A stretch of 11,845 nt of DNA from Pirellulaceae bacterium (GTDB lineage: Bacteria > Planctomycetota > Planctomycetia > Pirellulales > Pirellulaceae), in NCBI GenBank assembly GCA_013002105.1, contig JABDKS010000290.1, positions 1-11,845 on the forward strand, written 5' to 3'. The first letter of the stretch is position 1. Each line of letters starts with the position of its first letter. Shown piece by piece: positions 1-6,619 of this stretch. The position numbers were made by a program, and so were the translations under genes. The notes under the pieces are model-generated. The model was not told the DNA's origin. It did not search any database and worked only from the letters and a program-made list of their open reading frames with translations.

Positions 1-1
1 T

Positions 2-115
2 CAACACGAGCCGACGGCGCCCGCCGCAGGCCCATACCAGATTGACTCACACTCCCAGGCCGACGGTCATCGCCGTCGGATCAAGATTCGTTGTAGCGAC
101 GGGATTAGATTATGA
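2..115 (+). CDS. possible C-terminal tail of an upstream gene (partial)
   Basis: One frame is open from the left edge of the window to a TGA at 113-115. That TGA overlaps the ATG of the next gene (112-114) as ATGA, the usual arrangement of translationally coupled genes. The visible 37 residues are basic near the end (GHRRRIKIR) and match no domain I recognise. GC at third positions is about 65 percent, but another frame is open here too and composition does not separate them. A hairpin at 60-79 would lie inside this coding end. In planctomycetes the gene before a PSCyt1 gene is often a FecR/LamG or sigma-factor gene, but nothing visible here confirms that. It may be noncoding. Confidence 0.3.
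   Translation, partial: QHEPTAPAAGPYQIDSHSQADGHRRRIKIRCSDGIRL
60..79. repeat. perfect 7-bp inverted repeat (hairpin)
   Basis: CCGACGG at 60-66 is the exact reverse complement of CCGTCGG at 73-79, with a six-base loop TCATCG. There is no T-tract on either side, so it is not a canonical terminator. It lies 32 bases before the start codon of the PSCyt1 gene. A further copy of CCGACGG occurs at 11-17. It could be a structured leader or part of an upstream coding end. Confidence 0.4.
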
Positions 116-2913
116 CGTTTGCCAGATTCAAAGCACAGCTTTACCTATCGTTGATCGTTTTGTTCGTTGCGTTGACGAATCACGCGCAGGCGGCGGAACC
201 AGTCGATTTCGAATCGGACATCGTGCCGATTTTCGAAGAACATTGTTGGCACTGTCACGGCGAAGACGAACAAGAGTCAGATCTGCGACTGGACCTCCGG
301 GTGAAAATGCTCAAGGGCGGCAATACAGGTCTGGCTGCCGTCGTTCCGGGCAAACCGGAGAAGAGCTATCTGATCGAGGTGATCAATCATCTGGACCCAG
401 ATCGCGAGATGCCACCGGACGAAGACAAAATTCCTGCCGAGCAGATCGAATTGCTGACTCGCTGGATTAAGGAAGGCGCCGTGTGGCCTGGCCAGATGGA
501 CGCCGTCTACGAAGAAGAAACGACAGATCATTGGTCGTTTCAGACCGTCGAGCGGCCGACGGTTCCTAATGTCGTCGATCACGCGAGCAATCGCCACAGT
601 CCCATCGATGCGTTCCTACTGGATCGACTCGCAAAGGAGGGTCTTTCCTATTCCGATCCAGCCGATCCACGGTCACTCATTCGGCGTACGTCCGTCGTCT
701 TGACCGGATTGATGCCCACCCCGGCGGAGACCCAGGCATTTGTCGACTCCTACGCGAAAGACTCCGAACAGGCGTACAGCGAGTTGGTCGATCTGCTACT
801 CGCATCGGAGCATTTTGGCGAACGTTGGGCACAACATTGGCTCGACGTTATTCGGTGGGCGGAAACCAATGGGTCCGAAGCGAACCTTTATCGCAAAAAC
901 GCTTGGATCTATCGCGACTACGTAGTGCGTGCGTTCAACGAAGACATCCCGTATGACCAGTTCGTGCGCGATCAGATTGCCGGTGATACGACGGGCGTCG
1001 GCGAAGCGACTGGGTTTTTGGTCGCCGGCCCGCACGTGCCTGCTGCGACCGTCGGCCGTGAACCGACTGCGATCCGGCAAGCTCGTGCGGATCGCATGGA
1101 CGAAGTGATGCAGACTGTCGGCGCGTCGGTGATGGGCGTCACGATGGGTTGCGCACGGTGCCACAATCACAAATTCGATCCGATCACGATCACCGATTAC
1201 TATTCGCTGACAGCGGTTTTTGCGGATGTGGAATTTGGCAGCCGGCAGCCGGAATTCTCGGATGATCATCCACGTAAGCAACGCGGCAAGAAGTTATGGG
1301 GCGAGATTGCCGATCAGCGCCACCAACTACGGCCACTGGGAGGATGGGAAGAGAATTGGGGTGCTTTTCGTGAAATGCATTTCCAGCCAACCACGACCAA
1401 GGCGATCCGCGTCCGATTCAAAATGGCCAACGTTGGGTTGGATGAACTGGAAGTGTTTGGCCCGGACGAATACGGCAAGAATCTTGCTCACAAAAGGTTT
1501 GGCGCCAAGGTTTCTGGGTTTCCAGAAAAGGGCATCGAGGGGCGTAATCCGATCGAGCGGCTAATCGACGGAGAGTATGGCACGATGACGTGGCGAGCTA
1601 AGCCGGATAAAGACGAGGAGAAGCCTTGGGTGCGAATTGATTTTGAGCAACCCGAGAAGATCAGTCGTTTGCGTCTTAGCAATAATCGTGAGTATTTCTA
1701 CGACACCGATTACCTGGACAAGAAGCCCCATTTGCCTCGATATGAGTTCGATATGGACGTGCTCCAGGACGATGGAACTTGGCAGCCGTGGGTGGGCACC
1801 TGGCACGTCAACAAAAAGCTGAATGAAGAGCACCCGGAGCGTAAGAAGAAACTGGCAAAGATCCAAAGCGCGATAGATGCACTTGCCGAGGAAGGCCCAC
1901 GGCCAAGTTTCGTTGGCCGATTTGTACGACCCGATACGACCCGCGTCTTGCATCGCGGCAGTCCCGAGAATCCGCGTGATGAAGTAACGCCGAGGGGCCC
2001 CACGATCTTCGGTGGCGACTTGGGATTACCGTCGACGGCGGCCGGATCAAAACGGCGTGCCGAATTCGCTAAATGGATCACCAGCAAAGAGAATCCGCTG
2101 ACCGCACGCGTCATGGCCAATCGCATCTGGCATCACATTTTTGGTCACGGCATCGTGTCAACGACGAGTGATTTTGGTAAGGCAGGCGCTCTGCCGTCGC
2201 ACCCCGAGCTCTTGGATTGGTTAGCTGCTGAATTTGTTGCTCCATCGGCGTCCGAACAAGAAGCAACGGCAAAACCCTGGTCGATGAAAACGTTGATCCG
2301 GTTGATTGTTACGTCCGACGCGTTTCGTCAATCGAGTCGGCCATCACCTGACGGCGTCGCAAAGGATGCCAGCACAACATTGCTTTGGCGGTTCCCGCCA
2401 TCGCGTGTCGAAGCCGAGGTGATCCGAGACTCGATACTGCAAGCCTCCGGATCGCTCGATCGCTCCGTTGGCGGCCGCAGTTACCGGATTCACAACGAAA
2501 AGAAAACGTACGCCCAATGGCAAGTGATCGACAATCACGGGCCAGACACGTGGCGACGCATGTTGTACCAAGAACGAATGCGACGCGTTGATGATGGAAT
2601 CTTTACCGCATTTGATTTTCCTGATTGTGGACAAGTGCGGCCGAAACGCCCCGTGTCGACGACGCCGCTGCAGGCACTGAACTTGATGAACAGTGATTTT
2701 GTGATGGAGCAGTCCAAACTGATTGCACAGCGTGCCAAAGAACAGTCGGGCGGCGATGAAGGCAAGGCGATTGATCGTTGTTTTCAATTATTGCTCTGTC
2801 GCGCCCCCGATGACCAAGAACGTAAAGATTGTTTGACGCTTGCGCGAGAAAATGATTTGTCGCTCGTCTGTCGAGCTTTGATCAATTCCAATGAGTTTGC
2901 GTTTTTACCATAA
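112..2913 (+). CDS. Exported PSCyt1-DUF1549-DUF1553 cytochrome-like protein with an embedded discoidin-like segment
   Basis: This 933-residue planctomycete-type protein starts with a Sec signal peptide: basic residues at 5 and 7, hydrophobic core about 11-22, and probable cleavage after AQA (25-27). A cytochrome-c-like PSCyt1 segment follows, with CWHCH at 45-49 and a MPP at 100-102 that could supply the methionine heme ligand. DUF1549 spans about 163-375 and contains a second CxxCH, CARCH at 347-351, followed by NHKFDP. Residues about 424-565 look like a discoidin (F5/8 type C) beta-sandwich: VRFKMANVGLDELEVFG, then NPIERLIDGEYGT, then PWVRIDFEQPEKISRLRL. DUF1553 covers about 645-910, with NPLTARVMANRIW, FGKAGALPSHPELLDWLA and RPVSTTPLQALNLMNSDFV. 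The biochemical role of the family is not established; heme binding and redox activity outside the cytoplasm are inferred from the motifs. The start sits in an ATGA overlap and has only a weak ribosome site (GGGA at 101-104). The DUF1501 gene 49 bases downstream is its usual partner. Confidence 0.93.
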   Translation: MTFARFKAQLYLSLIVLFVALTNHAQAAEPVDFESDIVPIFEEHCWHCHGEDEQESDLRLDLRVKMLKGGNTGLAAVVPGKPEKSYLIEVINHLDPDREMPPDEDKIPAEQIELLTRWIKEGAVWPGQMDAVYEEETTDHWSFQTVERPTVPNVVDHASNRHSPIDAFLLDRLAKEGLSYSDPADPRSLIRRTSVVLTGLMPTPAETQAFVDSYAKDSEQAYSELVDLLLASEHFGERWAQHWLDVIRWAETNGSEANLYRKNAWIYRDYVVRAFNEDIPYDQFVRDQIAGDTTGVGEATGFLVAGPHVPAATVGREPTAIRQARADRMDEVMQTVGASVMGVTMGCARCHNHKFDPITITDYYSLTAVFADVEFGSRQPEFSDDHPRKQRGKKLWGEIADQRHQLRPLGGWEENWGAFREMHFQPTTTKAIRVRFKMANVGLDELEVFGPDEYGKNLAHKRFGAKVSGFPEKGIEGRNPIERLIDGEYGTMTWRAKPDKDEEKPWVRIDFEQPEKISRLRLSNNREYFYDTDYLDKKPHLPRYEFDMDVLQDDGTWQPWVGTWHVNKKLNEEHPERKKKLAKIQSAIDALAEEGPRPSFVGRFVRPDTTRVLHRGSPENPRDEVTPRGPTIFGGDLGLPSTAAGSKRRAEFAKWITSKENPLTARVMANRIWHHIFGHGIVSTTSDFGKAGALPSHPELLDWLAAEFVAPSASEQEATAKPWSMKTLIRLIVTSDAFRQSSRPSPDGVAKDASTTLLWRFPPSRVEAEVIRDSILQASGSLDRSVGGRSYRIHNEKKTYAQWQVIDNHGPDTWRRMLYQERMRRVDDGIFTAFDFPDCGQVRPKRPVSTTPLQALNLMNSDFVMEQSKLIAQRAKEQSGGDEGKAIDRCFQLLLCRAPDDQERKDCLTLARENDLSLVCRALINSNEFAFLP

Positions 2914-2949
2914 GAATCCGGGCCCACGGCAGCCGCCGTCGGCTCACTT

Positions 2950-2953
2950 GGAG
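2950..2953 (+). promoter_or_regulatory. ribosome binding site that sets the DUF1501 start
   Basis: GGAG lies nine bases before the ATG at 2963. This supports 2963 as the start rather than the upstream in-frame ATG at 2891, which lies inside the previous gene. Starting at 2963 also puts the twin-arginine motif at residues 17-18, the normal place for a Tat signal. Confidence 0.7.
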
Positions 2954-2962
2954 ACAATACCG

Positions 2963-4465
2963 ATGATCAATCCGGAAAAACTATCAGTACACGGTCGACG
3001 TTTGCTCGATCGACGAAATTTTCTTGGCACTGCTGGATTGTCGACCGCCGGTCTGGCGTTGGCCAGCTTGTTAGATGCCGACGGATTGTTGGCATCGGAT
3101 ACGGCCTCCTTTAGTGGAAAGTCGCCGATTCGCCCGGAGATTGATCCCAACAATCCCTATGCACCGCGTGATGCACACTTCGAAATGCCCGCCAAGCAAG
3201 TATTGGTGATCTACTTGCCAGGAGCGGTCAGCCACATCGACACCTTTGATTACAAGCCGGCGCTGACGAAGTTGCACGGACAAAAACCGCCGGGTCTACC
3301 GGAGGTGACGTTCGAGGGACCCTCTGGGAATATCGCCAAGCCGTTTTGGGATTTCAAGCCTCGCGGCGAATCGGGGAAGATGGTTTCGGATCTGCTGCCG
3401 AACTTGGCACAGCAGGTTGATGATTTCTGTTTCTTGCATTCGCTATCGACCGACACAAGCGCACACCCGCAGGGTGAGAATTTCATGAACACCGGGTTTA
3501 CGATGGAAGGCTTTCCGTCGTTTGGTGCTTGGGTGACCTACGCGTTGGGAACCGAGAATCAAGAGCTACCATCGTTCGTCGCGATCAACGATCCCCGTGG
3601 ACTTGCTCGCAGCGGCAAGAACAACTTCGGCAACGGTTTTCTGCCCGCTGCCTTCCAGGGAACTGATTTTACGGCCAAGAATCCGCCTAACAATTTGCAC
3701 CGTCCCGACACACTGTCTCCAGGTTCCGATCGCGCGACCGTCGATCTGCTGCAACGGTTGAACGCCAAGCACTTAGAAAAGTATCCAGGCGATGCGAACT
3801 TGGCTGGGCGAATCGCCAGCTACGAACTTGCCGGCAAAATGCAAACCTCGGTCCCCGATGTGATGGACCTCTCAGGTGAAACCGAAGCGACCCTGAAATC
3901 CTACGGCGTAGAAGGTGGCAGCGAACTGCGCGGTCATTATGCAAGGAACTGTATTCTGGCTCGACGCTTGCTGGAGAAAGGAGTTCGAGTGGTGCAGTTG
4001 TTTAACGGCAGCGATCCTGCAGGCGGCAATGGGATCACCAATTGGGACTCCCACTCGGATATTGCGAAGACGCATGCGATGCAGGCCGAAATCATGGATC
4101 AGCCGACGGCTGCATTAATCGCCGATATGAAACAGCGCGGACTTCTTGAGCATACGCTGGTCGTATGGGCAACGGAGTTTGGACGGATGCCATTTTTGCA
4201 AGCCAACGGAACCGGGCGCGACCACAACCCTGGCGCCTTCACCTGTTTCCTGGCCGGTGCGGGTGTCAAAAAGGGATTCAGCTACGGCGAAAGTGATGAA
4301 TTTGGGTTCGAGGCGACTGTGGACAAGACATCCGTCTACGACTTCAATGCGACACTGTTGCACTTGATGGGCCTCGACCACGAGCGTCTGACCTACTATC
4401 ACAACGGCCTGGAACGACGGCTCACCAACGTTCACGGCCATGTCGTCAAAGACGTTTTGGCGTGA
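2963..4465 (+). CDS. Tat-exported DUF1501 family protein
   Basis: This 500-residue protein belongs to DUF1501, a family in the alkaline phosphatase/sulfatase-like superfamily that almost always accompanies PSCyt1/DUF1549 genes in planctomycetes. The N-terminus is a Tat signal: DRRNFLG at 16-22, then a hydrophobic stretch to about 45. It is therefore predicted to be exported folded. Family landmarks are VLVIYLPGAVSHIDTFDYKP (80-99), FPSFGAWVTYALG (184-196), the ARRLLEKGVRVVQLF block (333-347), NWDSHSDI (360-367), TLVVWATEFGRMP (398-410), GRDHNPGAF (418-426) and a C-terminal DFNATLLHLMGLDHERL (460-476). The conserved Asp and His residues (D362, H364, D420, H421) could form a metal site as in related phosphatases and sulfatases, but this is inference and the substrate is unknown. 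The gene starts 49 bases after the PSCyt1 gene, on the same strand with no obvious terminator between, so co-transcription is likely. Confidence 0.93.
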   Translation: MINPEKLSVHGRRLLDRRNFLGTAGLSTAGLALASLLDADGLLASDTASFSGKSPIRPEIDPNNPYAPRDAHFEMPAKQVLVIYLPGAVSHIDTFDYKPALTKLHGQKPPGLPEVTFEGPSGNIAKPFWDFKPRGESGKMVSDLLPNLAQQVDDFCFLHSLSTDTSAHPQGENFMNTGFTMEGFPSFGAWVTYALGTENQELPSFVAINDPRGLARSGKNNFGNGFLPAAFQGTDFTAKNPPNNLHRPDTLSPGSDRATVDLLQRLNAKHLEKYPGDANLAGRIASYELAGKMQTSVPDVMDLSGETEATLKSYGVEGGSELRGHYARNCILARRLLEKGVRVVQLFNGSDPAGGNGITNWDSHSDIAKTHAMQAEIMDQPTAALIADMKQRGLLEHTLVVWATEFGRMPFLQANGTGRDHNPGAFTCFLAGAGVKKGFSYGESDEFGFEATVDKTSVYDFNATLLHLMGLDHERLTYYHNGLERRLTNVHGHVVKDVLA

Positions 4466-4630
4466 TGGATGTGCTGGACCCGCTTGCGCGATAGACTTGC
4501 CAGGCGGACCGAGGTCACTTGAGCAGTCAACAGGGACCCGCGTCGACGCAGATCCCGAATTGTCTGATGCACCGATGCGTGCTGACACCGTCTCATTCTT
4601 CATCCTTTATGCACCCAATGAATCGTCTCC

Positions 4631-5518
4631 ATGTTTAAATCTGCGTTTCACAGCCTAATCACTGTCGCTGTTCTCGTTGCAATTGTCTTCTCCCAAGACA
4701 GCCAAGTGCACGCGAAAGAAGAATCGTCATCTCCCGCGTTGAAAGTTTTGTTAGTCGCCGGTGGCTGCTGTCACGACTACGCGACTCAAACAAAATTGCT
4801 CAAGCAGGGAATCGAAAAACGAATCAACGCCGAAGTCACGGTGGTGTTGAGTTCTAGTACAACAACGGAAACGAAGTTTGATATTTATCAGTCAGATGAT
4901 TGGGCAAGTGAGTTCGATGTGGTGGTTCACGATGAGTGTTCCGCGAATGTCACCGAGAAACCCTATGTTGATCGCATCCTGAAGGCTCATCGCGATGGAG
5001 TCCCCGCTGTGAATCTGCACTGTGCGATGCATAGCTATCGCTGGGGCAGTTTTCGCGAACCGGTTCAACCGGGGGCAGACAACTCCGCCTGGTACGAAAT
5101 GATTGGCGTGCAGTCCACGGCACACGGACCCAAGAAGCCAATCGACGTGATCTACAACACGTCAAAACATCCGACAACGATCGGATTGACCGACTGGACG
5201 ACCGGCGACGAGGAACTGTACAACAATCTACGGGTCTTTGCCGGCACGAGTGTCTTGGTGACCGGAAAACAATTGGCCCCGCCGAACAAAAGAGAATTGA
5301 AAAAGGATCCCGACGCGAAGGCAAAAGAAGCGACAGCGGTGATCGCTTGGACGAACGAGTATGGCCCCAACAAAACGAAAATTTTTAGCACTTCGCTAGG
5401 GCATCAAAACGAAACCGTTGCCGATGATCGGTATATGGATTTTGTTGTCCGCGGGTTGCTGTGGGCGACCGGTAAAATAACGCCGGACGGTCAACCCGTC
5501 GCGGGCTACGCCAAGTAG
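4631..5518 (+). CDS. Exported ThuA-like domain protein
   Basis: This is a 295-residue protein with a Sec signal peptide (hydrophobic core about 9-20, probable cleavage after VHA at 26-28) and one ThuA-like domain filling the rest. ThuA-like proteins have a class I glutamine amidotransferase-like fold and are named after trehalose utilisation in rhizobia; most planctomycete members are uncharacterised. Visible family features are VLLVAGGCCHDY (39-50), the FDVVVHDE strand (95-102), VPAVNLHCAMHSYRWGSF (124-141) and a C-terminal SLGHQNETVADDRYMDFVVR (255-274) leading into LLWATGK (276-282). The start follows a poor ribosome site, but no in-frame upstream start is better and the signal peptide begins right at this Met. 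It lies 165 bases after the DUF1501 gene. That spacer contains no convincing terminator and only a weak promoter-like pair (CTGACA followed 18 bases later by TTTATG), so operon membership is likely but unproven. Confidence 0.88.
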   Translation: MFKSAFHSLITVAVLVAIVFSQDSQVHAKEESSSPALKVLLVAGGCCHDYATQTKLLKQGIEKRINAEVTVVLSSSTTTETKFDIYQSDDWASEFDVVVHDECSANVTEKPYVDRILKAHRDGVPAVNLHCAMHSYRWGSFREPVQPGADNSAWYEMIGVQSTAHGPKKPIDVIYNTSKHPTTIGLTDWTTGDEELYNNLRVFAGTSVLVTGKQLAPPNKRELKKDPDAKAKEATAVIAWTNEYGPNKTKIFSTSLGHQNETVADDRYMDFVVRGLLWATGKITPDGQPVAGYAK

Positions 5519-5534
5519 TCGCCCGCTGACATGG

Positions 5535-5570
5535 TTCGCTCGGAGGGGGCAAGCGTACGGGTCGAGCGAA
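5535..5570. repeat. 8-bp inverted repeat with one arm in the tandem repeat
   Basis: TTCGCTCG at 5535-5542 is exactly complementary to CGAGCGAA at 5563-5570, with a 20-base loop. The second arm is part of the first 15-base tandem unit. The corresponding part of the second unit (CGGGCGAA) can pair with the same upstream arm through one G-U wobble. In transcripts of the ThuA-like gene the stem could therefore form in more than one register. A terminator role is possible but there is no T-tract immediately after it. Confidence 0.45.
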
Positions 5571-5618
5571 TTCGGGTCGGGCGAATTGGGGTCGGGCGTA
5601 TTCGGATCTGCGTGATTC
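5559..5618. repeat. 15-bp tandem repeat, four units, between convergent genes
   Basis: Four head-to-tail 15-base units fill 5559-5573, 5574-5588, 5589-5603 and 5604-5618. The first three are nearly identical (consensus GGGTCGGGCGAATTC, one or two changes each) and the fourth is more diverged. A degenerate further unit may precede them at about 5547-5558. The array lies in the 119-base gap between the stop of the ThuA-like gene (5518) and the stop of the PIG-L gene (5638). It is in no plausible reading frame with either gene. Confidence 0.8.
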
Positions 5619-5637
5619 GATTTTGTGTTATTGGGAA

Positions 5638-6408
5638 TCAGTTCCGCGTGTCGTGAATGATGTCGGCCAGCGCGTCTTTGAGCGGATCATCATCGGGTCC
5701 GCAGAATCCCCAATGCTCGTGACGCCGCCAGCCTTCGGCATATTCAAACTGACCGCTCATCGCACCCATCTCCTGGCTCAGGTCACGAAGCGTTTGTAGA
5801 TAGCTGTCCTGGCCTTGGCTTTCATCCAGCCATTGCTTTTGACTCACATGACATGCTAGCGCCTGCACTTTTTGCTCGATCACGTCCGATTCGTCGATGT
5901 AGAAGTGCGGTTGTACCGGATCACCAAGCGGAGTTTTGTTACCGACAGGTTGGGCGTGATACACGGTTACCGGCTCCATGAACACTTCGACCGGCGGAAT
6001 GCTTTCCAGATTCGGCATCCCGTGTGCAAAGGCGGCACTGACAGCCAACCGACAAGCGATTTCATGATCTTCCATATAATCGCGTGGCGAATGTGTCAGC
6101 AGGATGGTCGGTTTTGCTTTCCGCACGACGGCCGCCACCTTCTTCAGATTCTCAGTCGTATAGCTCGCTTCCATATCCGCAAAAATTGGCGGATAGTGTT
6201 TTGCGCCCAGCAGTTCGCACGCGTCCTTTGCTTCCTGCAAACGTGTCGCCGCGCATTCTTGCTGGTTCATCGTTGTTGATCCACGCGAGCCATCACACAG
6301 ACAAATATAATGCAGATCCCAATCGCGCTTGCCCAATTGCAGCAGCGCGCCGGCCATAAAGATTTCGATATCGTCCGGGTGTGCACAAATCGCTAGTGCG
6401 GCAGGCAT
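5638..6408 (-). CDS. PIG-L/LmbE family deacetylase
   Basis: This is a 256-residue cytoplasmic protein of the PIG-L (LmbE-like) family, zinc-dependent enzymes that remove acetyl groups from N-acetylglucosaminyl conjugates in, for example, GPI anchor, mycothiol and bacillithiol synthesis. The N-terminal AHPDD motif (9-13) gives the presumed metal ligands H10 and D13 and the catalytic base D12. The second signature, HSPRDYMEDH (106-115), supplies the presumed third zinc ligand H115. The DGSRGST turn (39-45) and TRLQEAKDACELLGAKH (55-71) match the family's substrate-binding loop and conserved Arg/Glu helix. There is no signal peptide. The length is normal for the family. The substrate cannot be assigned, and no thiol-cofactor or GPI-like genes are nearby. 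It is co-oriented with clpB, 211 bases downstream, but a strong stem-loop separates them, so it is probably transcribed independently. The ribosome site is weak (AGAGAAA region). Confidence 0.9.
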   Translation of the reverse strand: MPAALAICAHPDDIEIFMAGALLQLGKRDWDLHYICLCDGSRGSTTMNQQECAATRLQEAKDACELLGAKHYPPIFADMEASYTTENLKKVAAVVRKAKPTILLTHSPRDYMEDHEIACRLAVSAAFAHGMPNLESIPPVEVFMEPVTVYHAQPVGNKTPLGDPVQPHFYIDESDVIEQKVQALACHVSQKQWLDESQGQDSYLQTLRDLSQEMGAMSGQFEYAEGWRRHEHWGFCGPDDDPLKDALADIIHDTRN

Positions 6409-6554
6409 AAAGCAGTTTCTCTGATCTCGGTTTCATCGGGTGGGATGCCAGCACGAGAGTTTACCAGAAGGTCCGTTGCCGGATTAGCGGACATCGTAAC
6501 GTCGCTAGCTTTGCAGCTTGTCTCTGAGCGGCGTGGCCCAAACCATCAACGGCG

Positions 6555-6587
6555 AAGCCCGCACAGAGAGACCCACTGTGCGGGCTT
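6555..6587 (-). terminator. perfect 12-bp stem-loop downstream of clpB
   Basis: AAGCCCGCACAG (6555-6566) and CTGTGCGGGCTT (6576-6587) are exact reverse complements with a nine-base loop. The structure begins 32 bases after the clpB stop in the direction of clpB transcription. No proper T-tract follows on the minus strand (CGCCGTTGATGG), so it is an atypical intrinsic terminator or a 3'-end protecting hairpin rather than a textbook terminator. Confidence 0.6.
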
Positions 6588-6619
6588 GGCGAAATCATGC
6601 GGGACGAACGCCTCGGCGA

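Noticed and set aside
42..470. 142-codon plus-strand ORF overlapping the PSCyt1 gene start
   Set aside because: It lies in the wrong frame over the signal peptide and CxxCH region of a clear gene; its product is Arg/Ser-rich with no family features.
2891..2962. Longer DUF1501 start at 2891
   Set aside because: It overlaps the end of the PSCyt1 gene, lacks a ribosome site and would push the twin-arginine motif to about residue 41. The ATG at 2963 has GGAG nine bases upstream and a normal Tat signal.
4440..4658. 72-codon ORF bridging the DUF1501 and ThuA-like genes
   Set aside because: It overlaps both neighbours, has no ribosome site and no protein-like pattern. I see nothing firm in the 4466-4630 spacer beyond a weak promoter-like pair.
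5559..5618. CRISPR array
   Set aside because: Units are 15 bases and directly adjacent without spacers, and no cas genes are present. It is a simple tandem repeat.
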